A DNA stretch of 24,907 bases, taken from assembly GCA_965657545.1 (NCBI GenBank), contig CBFHOG010000020.1:1-24907 (forward strand). The letters are read 5' to 3'. Position numbers and translations under genes: made by a program. The notes below the pieces were generated by a model. The model saw only the letters and a list, made by a program, of their open reading frames with translations, was not told where the DNA came from and did no database searches. Shown here in pieces: positions 14,726-21,680 of the stretch. The stretch is from UBA7446 sp965657545 (GTDB lineage Bacteria > Bacteroidota > Bacteroidia > Flavobacteriales > Flavobacteriaceae). Each line of letters opens with the position of its first letter. The first letter of the stretch is position 1.

Positions 14726-15259
14726 CTAAGGTACAAAGGTAAGTAACTCTAAGCGAAAGCGAATAAGCATATTGTCCCGCATTTTTACCAGCATAAATGA
14801 AGGAAGTTTGATGTTGAAACTGGAGGGTTGTACGTTAAATTCACCTTCAAGAATATAGGTGTTATCGCTTTTTGTCCATGATGCGATAGTTTCCAAAGGA
14901 ATTGAAACACCATGAAATTTTAATTCGCCATTAAGGTTGAGAGAATCTTTACTCAAGACCATTTCCTCCGAATAAAATGAAACTTTTGGAAAAAGCAATG
15001 CGTCCAAAACTTCGAGCGCATGGGCATCGCGATTACTGTTTTTAGAGTTAAAAGAAGAAACAGTTGCAGCAATAGCCATTCGAGTTGGTATATTATTTTT
15101 GGCAATCACAACGCCTTGAACAGCATCAGAAGTACCAGACCAATCGTGAACTGGGTGCGAAGCCTCATAAGTAATGTATGAATTTGACGTATCAACACGA
15201 AGCTGCTGAGCAGTGAGTATCACAGGAACAAAAAGCAGTAAAAAAAGAATTTTATTCAT
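14726..15259 (-). CDS. YceI-family periplasmic lipid-binding-like protein
   Basis: A 177-residue exported protein. A signal peptide (MNKILFLLLFVPVILTAQQ) is followed by a YceI-like lipocalin barrel: LRVDTSNSYITYEASHPVHDW, AIAATVSSFNSKNSNRD, PKVSFYSEEM, LNLNGELKFHGVSIPLE and FNVQPSSFNIKLPS. YceI proteins bind isoprenoid or fatty-acid-like lipids; a polyisoprenoid or quinone ligand is a family-based guess. The ATG lies 1 base after the stop of the four-helix histidine-bearing membrane protein, which mirrors the yceJ-yceI pairing of E. coli, where YceJ is a cytochrome b561 homologue. The two probably act together at the cell envelope. Confidence 0.85.
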   Translation of the reverse strand: MNKILFLLLFVPVILTAQQLRVDTSNSYITYEASHPVHDWSGTSDAVQGVVIAKNNIPTRMAIAATVSSFNSKNSNRDAHALEVLDALLFPKVSFYSEEMVLSKDSLNLNGELKFHGVSIPLETIASWTKSDNTYILEGEFNVQPSSFNIKLPSFMLVKMRDNMLIRFRLELLTFVP

Positions 15260-15260
15260 T

Positions 15261-15863
15261 CTAAAATTTAAATACTAAAACTGCCATTGCATAACTCCCG
15301 AAAGCTGTATAGGCAGCAGTTTTGTGAACTTCTTTGTTTTTATCTTTATAGATATTGGTTACTACCATAGCGGAAAAATGAATGGTTGCTAGGGTTTTAT
15401 GTGCTTTTATAGAAGAGAAGCCCTTAATTTTTTTATTGATTAGTGGTGGCGGCGTAAACAATGATAATCCTGCCGTAGTAAAATATCCAATATTAACTAC
15501 ATCTGCCATATTTTTATGTAACTCGTAGAGTTCATAATCACCGTTGTATAATTTCCCACCAATAATACCTTGTGCTACCATAGCGGCAAGCGTTGCATAG
15601 CCCAATACTTGATGCGTTGTTAGCATGACACGGCGTAACTTTAGCTCTTTCTGGCGTTGTTCCATTGTAAGTGGCGCAATTCCTGTAGCACGCAAAAGAC
15701 CTTTTTCTCCCCATAGCAGTTTTTGTGTAAACACCATGCGTTTTGGAAGCAGTTGTGTTTCTTCAACTGAATTATCTAACAGGTTGAATAAATCATCTTT
15801 TTGTGAAAATCCAAATACTGAAAAGAGCAAAAATGAAATACAAACTAGTTTACGCATATTCAA
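15261..15863 (-). CDS. Four-helix membrane protein with conserved-looking histidines, possible b-type cytochrome
   Basis: A 200-residue protein with an N-terminal signal peptide (MRKLVCISFLLFSVFGFSQ after a possible MN start; either Met is possible) and four hydrophobic segments at about 81-102, 117-137, 153-171 and 180-199. Histidines sit at helix ends or within helices: H84 (TTHQVLGY), H116, H155 and H162 (KAHKTLATIHF), and H180 (VHKTAAY). Two or more pairs could hold a haem b, as in cytochrome b561-like proteins, though I recognise no formal family. It overlaps the purM end by 8-14 bases and is followed at once by the YceI gene. The haem idea is an inference from spacing and neighbours. 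Confidence 0.8.
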   Translation of the reverse strand: MNMRKLVCISFLLFSVFGFSQKDDLFNLLDNSVEETQLLPKRMVFTQKLLWGEKGLLRATGIAPLTMEQRQKELKLRRVMLTTHQVLGYATLAAMVAQGIIGGKLYNGDYELYELHKNMADVVNIGYFTTAGLSLFTPPPLINKKIKGFSSIKAHKTLATIHFSAMVVTNIYKDKNKEVHKTAAYTAFGSYAMAVLVFKF

Positions 15864-17034
15864 AAATTCCGTTTGGCGTTGTTAATGTAAGTTTTTTTGT
15901 GGGATTTTCTTCAACACGTCCTATTATTTGCGCTTCAATATTAAACGAGTTGGCCACAGCAACGATATGCGCTGCATGTTCAGGTGAAACATATAATTCA
16001 AGCCGGTGTCCCATATTAAATACTTTATACATTTCTCGCCAATCTGTTTTGGATTCGGATTGAATCATTTCAAACAAAGGAGGTATAGGGAACATATTAT
16101 CCTTTATGATATGTCCTTTGTCAATAAAGTGTAACACTTTTGTTTGCGCTCCCCCACTGCAATGCACGGCACCATGAATGGCTGCGCTACCTATTTTTTT
16201 AAGAATAGCTTTCATTACTGGCGCATAGGTTCTTGTTGGGGATAGCACTAATTTTCCAGCGTCCAAGGGAACGCCATCCACAGTATCTTGAAGTTTTTTG
16301 GTTCCTGTATAAACGAGTGTATCTGGCACTAAAGGATCGTAACTTTCAGGAAACTCTGTAGCCAATGATTTGTGAAAGACATCATGACGCGCTGAAGTAA
16401 GTCCGTTACTTCCCATACCACCGTTGTATTCGGATTCATAGGTAGCCTGACCAAAAGAAGCAAGACCAACAATAACATCACCCGACTGGATGTTGGCGTT
16501 GTCAATGACCGCATCTCGTTTTAATCTTGCGGTTACGGTTGAATCAACAATTATGGTGCGCACCAAATCACCCACATCGGCAGTTTCGCCACCTGTTAAG
16601 GTTAATTTCATTCCGTGTGTATTCAGCTCATCAACCAATTCTTGTGTTCCTTCAATTAAAGCTTTAACTACCTCACCCGGAATAAGGTTTTTGTTCCTAC
16701 CAATGGTAGAGGAGATAAGAATTTCATCAACGGCACCTACACAAAGTAAATCATCAAGATTCATAATAAGCGCATCTTGAGCAATCCCTTTCCAAACAGA
16801 TAAGTCGCCTGTTTTTTTCCAATACATATAGGCCAAAGATGATTTTGTCCCTGCTCCATCGGCATGCATAACCAAGCAATAATCTTCATCATTAGTGAGG
16901 TAATCCGGTACAATTTTACAAAACGCCTTAGGAAAAACACCTTTGTCTATGTGCTTTATTGCTGCGTGAACATCTTCTTTATCTGCGGAAACACCGCGCA
17001 TTTGATACCGCTCTTGTGAAGGGTTTTCTGGCAT
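15850..17034 (-). CDS. purM: Phosphoribosylformylglycinamidine cyclo-ligase (AIR synthase), Bacteroidota long form
   Basis: Fifth step of purine synthesis: ATP-dependent closure of FGAM to AIR. From ATG 17034 it has 394 residues, longer than E. coli PurM (345), as usual in Bacteroidota. Markers: MRGVSADKEDVHAAIK near the start, the ATP/substrate loop VMHADGAGTKSSLAY, AQDALIMNLDDLLCVGA with the paired Asp, TGGETADVGDLVRTI, GMGSNGLTSARHD, and VLSPTRTYAPV. The frame is open to 17079, but that lies inside the glutamine synthetase III gene, and ATG 17034 is 2 bases after its stop. Placement directly after a glutamine synthetase is sensible, because the preceding purine steps (PurF, PurL) consume glutamine. 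Confidence 0.94.
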   Translation of the reverse strand: MPENPSQERYQMRGVSADKEDVHAAIKHIDKGVFPKAFCKIVPDYLTNDEDYCLVMHADGAGTKSSLAYMYWKKTGDLSVWKGIAQDALIMNLDDLLCVGAVDEILISSTIGRNKNLIPGEVVKALIEGTQELVDELNTHGMKLTLTGGETADVGDLVRTIIVDSTVTARLKRDAVIDNANIQSGDVIVGLASFGQATYESEYNGGMGSNGLTSARHDVFHKSLATEFPESYDPLVPDTLVYTGTKKLQDTVDGVPLDAGKLVLSPTRTYAPVMKAILKKIGSAAIHGAVHCSGGAQTKVLHFIDKGHIIKDNMFPIPPLFEMIQSESKTDWREMYKVFNMGHRLELYVSPEHAAHIVAVANSFNIEAQIIGRVEENPTKKLTLTTPNGIFEYA

Positions 17035-17036
17035 AA

Positions 17037-19223
17037 CTAACGTAAAAATAATAATTCGCGGTATTTGGCAAGTGGCCAAGTTGAATCATCAACAATAAGC
17101 TCCAAGCCGTCTATCGCATTTCTAATAACATCAAAAATTGGTAATACATTTTTGGCATACATCTGTGCACTATCACTAAGCTTACTCATACTATTAGCCT
17201 TAGTTCTTGCTTTTGACAAAGCCAAGCAAGAAGAGGTTAAGGCATCGGTAAGTGCACTTATTTTCTCGATAGTATCCATAGCAACGGGCGCGTGTTTGGT
17301 AAAACTATCCCCATAAATTTGTTTGAGTCCGTTTACATTTTCAACGAGCAGATGTTGGTATTTGAATGCTGTTGGCAAAATTTGATTATTTGCCATATTC
17401 TCAAGTACAAGACTTTCAATTTCGACACGTTGAACATACTGTTCCAATTGAATTTCATAACGTGCCTTTTGCTCAATTGGGTTCATCACATCCATGCCGT
17501 CAAATAACTCCATTATATTGTCTTGCATCCAAACAGAAAGGGCTTCTGGTGTTTTTTTAAGATTAGACAAGCCTCTTCGTGCAGCTTCTTTTTCCCACGA
17601 ATTGCTATAACCATCTCCATCAAACAAGATATTTTTTGTTGTTTTAATATACTCACGCAGTACATTAAAAATAGCATCGTCTTTTTTAAGTTTTTTAGAT
17701 TTAACTAATTCATCTACCTTTTGTTTAAAGTCGCATAATTGCTTGGCAACTATGGTATTGAGTACCGTCATGGGAATGGCGCAGTTTTGGTTAGACCCAA
17801 CGGCACGAAATTCAAATTTATTGCCTGTAAAAGCAAATGGTGATGTTCTATTTCTGTCGGTATTATCAAGAAGTACATCTGGGATTTTACCTACAACATT
17901 AAGCTTCAAATCTGTTTTTTCTTGTGGTGACAGTTTTCCTTTCGAAACTTTTTCTAGGTTTTCCAAAACAGCAGAAAGCTGTGAACCTATAAATACAGAA
18001 ATTATTGCAGGAGGTGCTTCGTTTGCACCTAACCTATGATCGTTTCCTGCACTGGCAACAGAAGAACGGATAAGTGATTCATAATTCTGTACCGCCTTTA
18101 TTGTGGTTACAAAAAATGTCAAAAATTGTAAATTACTCATGGGAGTCTTTCCGGGGCTGAGCAAATTCACACCCGTGTCTGTCTGCAATGACCAATTGTT
18201 GTGTTTTCCAGAACCATTAATGCCCGAAAAAGGTTTTTCATGCAAAAGCACCTTAAACTGGTGTTTACTGGCAATCTTACCCATGATGTCCATGAGTAAG
18301 GCATTGTGATCAACAGCAAGGTTCGCTTCTTCAAAGATGGGTGCCAGCTCAAATTGATTTGGTGCAACTTCGTTATGACGCGTTTTTACTGGAATTCCTA
18401 AAAGCATGCATTCATACTCTAATTCTCGCATAAAATTAATCGCACGAGTGGGAATAGAGCCAAAATAGTGATCATCTAGTTGTTGTCCTTTTGGTGGTGG
18501 GTGCCCAACTAAAGTTCGACCTGCAAGCATAATATCTGGTCGTGATGCTGCCAAGGCTTTATCTACCAAAAAATATTCTTGTTCCCAACCTAGAGTAGCT
18601 TGGACGTGTGATACATTCTTATCAAAATATTTCGCTACTTGAGTTGCTGCATCGTCAATAGCACTAAGGGCACGTAAAAGGGGTGTTTTATTGTCTAATG
18701 CCTGACCGGTATAAGAGACAAATATGGTTGGAACACAAAGCGTAGCGCCATAAATAAATGCGGGAGAAGACGGATCCCATGCCGTATAGCCTCTGGCTTC
18801 AAAAGTGTTACGAATACCGCCGCTAGGAAAACTCGATGCATCGGGTTCTTGCTGAACCAACTGTGAACCGTCGAAATATTCTAGACTATCTCCGTTAGAA
18901 TCAATATCAAAAAAAGCATCGTGCTTTTCGGCAGTGGCGCCAGTTAGAGGTTGAAACCAATGGGTATAGTGTGTTGCACCCATAGAAATTGCCCAATCTT
19001 TCATGGAAGCCGCCACATGGTCTGCTACCGAACGACTGATTTTTGTTCCTTTTTCTATGGCTTGATCAACATCCTTAAACGCTTGCTTTGTAAGGAATGT
19101 ACGCATGGCCTTTTTATTAAAGACGTGACTTGCAAAAAGGAGTGATTTTTTTTGATCAGAGTGAAATGAAACAGGGCGGCGGTTTACCGCGTCCTGTATG
19201 GCTTGAAAACGCAGTTTGTTCAT
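17037..19223 (-). CDS. glnN: Glutamine synthetase class III
   Basis: Makes glutamine from glutamate, ammonia and ATP. At 728 residues it matches class III enzymes (about 700-730, double-ring dodecamers), not class I (about 470). Markers: N-terminal class III region with SFPSGGIRNTFEARGYTAWD, GWEQEYFLVD with the metal-binding glutamates, RHNEVAPNQFELAPIFEEAN, GINGSGKHNNWSLQTDTG, and FRAVGSNQNCAIPMTVLNT. The long C-terminal helical extension (about 560-728) is typical. No class I adenylylation tyrosine region is present, so regulation is likely transcriptional or by feedback. It heads a seven-gene operon and is transcribed away from the class II glnA. The symbol glnN is the name used for class III; glnA3 would be equally valid. 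Confidence 0.96.
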   Translation of the reverse strand: MNKLRFQAIQDAVNRRPVSFHSDQKKSLLFASHVFNKKAMRTFLTKQAFKDVDQAIEKGTKISRSVADHVAASMKDWAISMGATHYTHWFQPLTGATAEKHDAFFDIDSNGDSLEYFDGSQLVQQEPDASSFPSGGIRNTFEARGYTAWDPSSPAFIYGATLCVPTIFVSYTGQALDNKTPLLRALSAIDDAATQVAKYFDKNVSHVQATLGWEQEYFLVDKALAASRPDIMLAGRTLVGHPPPKGQQLDDHYFGSIPTRAINFMRELEYECMLLGIPVKTRHNEVAPNQFELAPIFEEANLAVDHNALLMDIMGKIASKHQFKVLLHEKPFSGINGSGKHNNWSLQTDTGVNLLSPGKTPMSNLQFLTFFVTTIKAVQNYESLIRSSVASAGNDHRLGANEAPPAIISVFIGSQLSAVLENLEKVSKGKLSPQEKTDLKLNVVGKIPDVLLDNTDRNRTSPFAFTGNKFEFRAVGSNQNCAIPMTVLNTIVAKQLCDFKQKVDELVKSKKLKKDDAIFNVLREYIKTTKNILFDGDGYSNSWEKEAARRGLSNLKKTPEALSVWMQDNIMELFDGMDVMNPIEQKARYEIQLEQYVQRVEIESLVLENMANNQILPTAFKYQHLLVENVNGLKQIYGDSFTKHAPVAMDTIEKISALTDALTSSCLALSKARTKANSMSKLSDSAQMYAKNVLPIFDVIRNAIDGLELIVDDSTWPLAKYRELLFLR

Positions 19224-19248
19224 GATATAAAGGAATTAAGGTAAAAAA

Positions 19249-19256
19249 CAAATATA
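19249..19256 (-). promoter_or_regulatory. -7 box of the glutamine synthetase III operon
   Basis: On the minus strand TATATTTG is an exact TAnnTTTG match, about 25 bases before the start codon. No clear TTG -33 element is seen. Confidence 0.5.
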
Positions 19257-19354
19257 AGTTAAATCTAGTGATTACATTTAAAATTATGGATTTAGGTTTT
19301 GCCTATATATTTCGTTATTTTTTTTATTTTAATAATAAATACTCTATAAAATTA

Positions 19355-19412
19355 GGGGGTGTGCAAAAACACATGCATTGTTTATAAAAAAACCCCCACA
19401 AATGCAGTGGGG
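19355..19412 (+). promoter_or_regulatory. GC-tract operator region between the two glutamine synthetase genes
   Basis: Inside 230 AT-rich bases lie GGGGGTGTGC (19355-19364) and a perfect inverted repeat CCCCAC-N7-GTGGGG (19394-19412). The inverted repeat ends 13 bases before the class II glnA -7 box, so it covers the -33 position, as expected for an operator or activator site. The arms recall the CCCC...GGGG elements before the porin-glnK-amtB operon. Confidence 0.55.
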
Positions 19413-19425
19413 TGCTATAAAATTT

Positions 19426-19433
19426 TATTTTTG
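19426..19433 (+). promoter_or_regulatory. -7 box of class II glnA
   Basis: TATTTTTG matches TAnnTTTG, 20 bases before the ATG. The -33 region is GC palindrome rather than TTG. It sits in a 14-base string (19418-19431) also found at 8305-8318 before the porin operon. Confidence 0.55.
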
Positions 19434-19453
19434 TTTAACATTTTTAAGAAATC

Positions 19454-20461
19454 ATGAATAAATCAAAACTTGAATACATATGGTTGGACGGTTATAAACC
19501 GACTGCCAATCTAAGAAGTAAAACAAAAGTAGTAAGCGACTTTTCTGGAAAACTAGCTGATGTTGATATGTGGTCTTTTGACGGTAGCTCTACCCTTCAA
19601 GCAGAGGGAGGTTCTTCAGACTGCCTTTTAAAACCTGTTGCTATTTATCCAGACCCTGTTCGTAAAAACGCATACTTGGTAATGACTGAGGTGCTTAACG
19701 CAGATGGAACAGCACACGTTTCTAACGGCCGTGCTACCATTGAGGATGACGATGATGACTTTTGGTTTGGATTTGAACAAGAGTATTTCCTTTGGGATCC
19801 AGAAACAAATCTTCCATTAGGTTTCCCAAAAGACCAAACACCACAAGGACAATTCTACTGCTCAGTAGGTGCGAAAAATTCTTTTGGTCGTGAAATCATG
19901 GACCGTCACTTAGACATTTGTCTAGAGGCAGGTTTAAACGTTGAAGGTACAAACGGTGAAGTTGCGCCAGGTCAGTGGGAATTCCAAATTTTCGCTAAAG
20001 GTGCTGCTGAAGCAGGAGACCAAATTTGGATTGCACGCTATATCCTAGAGCGTTTGGCTGAGGACTATGGATTGGCTATTGATTACCACCCAAAACCACT
20101 TGGTGCTACAGACTGGAACGGTTCTGGTATGCACGCGAACTTCTCTAACTCTGTACTTAGAACATGTGGCTCTAAAGAAACGTATGAGAAAATTTGTGAA
20201 GCTTTCCGTCCGGTAGTAAAAGAGCACATTGAAGTGTATGGTGCGTATAACGATCAACGTCTTACAGGAGATCACGAAACACAGTCTATCCATGAGTTTA
20301 GTTTCGGTGTATCTGACCGTGGAGCGTCTATTCGTATTCCGATTATGACAGTTGAAAAAGGTTGGAAAGGTTGGTTGGAAGACCGTCGTCCAGCTTCAAA
20401 CGGAGATCCGTATAAAATTGCGGCACGTATTATTAAAACTGTAAAATCAGCTGACGTATAG
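19454..20461 (+). CDS. glnA: Glutamine synthetase class II (eukaryote-like, short)
   Basis: A second ammonia-fixing enzyme, 335 residues, the size of class II (GSII) enzymes of eukaryotes and some bacteria (about 330-370), which form decamers. Markers: LEYIWLDGYKPTANLRSKTK (beta-grasp start), WSFDGSSTLQAEG (40-52), FGFEQEYFLWDP (105-116) with metal ligands E108/E110, GTNGEVAPGQWEFQI (165-179), NGSGMHANFS (222-231), and SDRGASIRIP (287-296). The class I adenylylation loop is absent, so GlnE-type control cannot act. It is transcribed divergently from class III glutamine synthetase, with a GC palindrome upstream, and ends in a strong terminator. The symbol glnA follows common usage; glnII is an alternative. 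Confidence 0.96.
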   Translation: MNKSKLEYIWLDGYKPTANLRSKTKVVSDFSGKLADVDMWSFDGSSTLQAEGGSSDCLLKPVAIYPDPVRKNAYLVMTEVLNADGTAHVSNGRATIEDDDDDFWFGFEQEYFLWDPETNLPLGFPKDQTPQGQFYCSVGAKNSFGREIMDRHLDICLEAGLNVEGTNGEVAPGQWEFQIFAKGAAEAGDQIWIARYILERLAEDYGLAIDYHPKPLGATDWNGSGMHANFSNSVLRTCGSKETYEKICEAFRPVVKEHIEVYGAYNDQRLTGDHETQSIHEFSFGVSDRGASIRIPIMTVEKGWKGWLEDRRPASNGDPYKIAARIIKTVKSADV

Positions 20462-20485
20462 TCTAATCGATTTTAACACATTGTA

Positions 20486-20526
20486 AAACCTGTTTTTCAA
20501 GCACTTTGAAAAACAGGTTTTTTTTT
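20486..20526 (+). terminator. Strong intrinsic terminator after class II glnA
   Basis: A perfect 15-bp stem (20486-20500 with 20506-20520), a 5-base loop and a nine-T run. On the minus strand only TTTTA follows the stem, so it may also stop transcripts from the converging hypothetical gene, less well. Confidence 0.93.
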
Positions 20527-20536
20527 ATGCGCTACT

Positions 20537-21148
20537 TTAATTTTTAAAACTGATTTCTTCTGTTTGTTGGGTAAAGGTTTTACCCGAATCTAAGGTTACC
20601 GTTAACGTAAAAATAGCAGCAGATGGAATTTCGGTGGTATCGGTAAGATCTAATTCCCAACTTAAATACTCCTTTTTCTTATTTTTATAGTCTTCCAATA
20701 ACTCGGAAATGGTAACATCTTTACCGCCATTATTTTTTGTGCTGAATTTTTCTGTTACGTTTATATCATTTTGATTGGCAGTATCTGTGGCTGTAATTTG
20801 AATGGATTTTACAGGGTCAGGAAAATGATATTTGGGAGGAATACAGCTACAAGACCTCGCATAGGCGATTCCAAAACTTGCATAAGAAGTACTTTTGGTT
20901 TTGTGATGAAACGCAATTCCATTTCGGTCATATTTTACATAAACCTTAATTCCAAAGGCATTTTTGCTTATCGCTCCATCAACGGCTTTAGCTTCAAACT
21001 TTGAAGTGTCCCAAACGGAAAAATCTACACCTTTATACACAATATTATATGCTTTGTATTCATCGCAGGCGCAGTCCCCGCAGTGAGTTGCCATTAGTAA
21101 TGGGACAAAGTAAATAATGAATAATACATTTATAGGTTTTATTTTCAT
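20537..21148 (-). CDS. Exported hypothetical protein with N-terminal Cys cluster
   Basis: A 203-residue protein that I do not recognise. A hydrophobic N-terminus (KPINVLFIIYFVPLLMATHC) indicates export. The first Cys is preceded by ATH, a poor lipobox, so lipid anchoring is uncertain. Four cysteines follow closely (HCGDCACDEY gives three; SCSC lies near residue 100), which suggests disulfides or metal binding. The rest looks beta-rich: IQITATDTANQNDINVTEKF and IFTLTVTLDSGKTFTQQTEE resemble Ig-like or transthyretin-like strands. A Lys-rich helix (ELLEDYKNKKKEYLSWELD) lies between. It is the last of three minus-strand genes for envelope proteins, converging on class II glnA. No function is claimed. 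Confidence 0.7.
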   Translation of the reverse strand: MKIKPINVLFIIYFVPLLMATHCGDCACDEYKAYNIVYKGVDFSVWDTSKFEAKAVDGAISKNAFGIKVYVKYDRNGIAFHHKTKSTSYASFGIAYARSCSCIPPKYHFPDPVKSIQITATDTANQNDINVTEKFSTKNNGGKDVTISELLEDYKNKKKEYLSWELDLTDTTEIPSAAIFTLTVTLDSGKTFTQQTEEISFKN

Positions 21149-21220
21149 TTCTATATTTTTTAATTTAGATTTTACAAGGCTATTAGCACGCAGACACGCC
21201 AGATGGGGTGCTTTTAATAT

Positions 21221-21676
21221 TTAATCACAATTGCCATTACATGGCTCAGCAGTTTCATAGTCTTCTTTACTAAAAACAAAAGTTTCTTGTAATTCTCTGT
21301 ATTCACAGAAATTTAAAGGGTTTCTTAAACCACCGCTACATCCTTCACTTTTAAAGCTGCTAAACTTTTTGCTACCGTATATTACAACTATTGAATCTCT
21401 TTGGTTGTCACCATTGCCAAAAAAATGTCGGAAATTATATCCACTTGGAGGGTTAAAATCTTTGTAAACTTTCGTCTTTTCCTCACCATTTAATAAAGTC
21501 GTTTTTATTGGGACAATATCTGGATAATTACTTTTATAGCTAAGTATAGAAATAGCATATCCACTTTCATTTTTCACTTTATAGCTATATGTTCTAGTTG
21601 GTCCTTTGTCTGTACCCCAGCAACCTATTGTTATTAAAGGTAGTAGTGCTAACACCATTATTTTTTTCATGTTCAT
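21221..21676 (-). CDS. Small lipoprotein of unknown function
   Basis: About 151 residues from ATG 21676 (MNMKKIMVLALLPLITIGC), or 149 from 21670; the frame stays open to 21700 but that part overlaps the upstream gene. The segment LITIGC is a good lipobox, followed by WGTDKG, so a lipoprotein is likely. The mature part holds several beta-type strands (TYSYKVKNESGYAISILSY) and cysteines near the end (SEGCSGG, NFCEYREL, EPCNGNCD), suggesting two disulfides. It lies 4 bases after the stop of the frameshifted metallopeptidase gene, so the two belong to one transcript. No family recognised. The 72-base gap to the next gene holds a GC-richer patch with AGCAC/GTGCT arms. Confidence 0.72.
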   Translation of the reverse strand: MNMKKIMVLALLPLITIGCWGTDKGPTRTYSYKVKNESGYAISILSYKSNYPDIVPIKTTLLNGEEKTKVYKDFNPPSGYNFRHFFGNGDNQRDSIVVIYGSKKFSSFKSEGCSGGLRNPLNFCEYRELQETFVFSKEDYETAEPCNGNCD

Positions 21677-21680
21677 AATT

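Noticed and set aside
19361..19374. CRP/FNR-like site TGTGCAAAAACACA
   Set aside because: Half-sites are TGTG and CACA but the 6-base spacer differs from the 8 bases between these tetramers in CRP sites; chance in AT-rich DNA is likely.
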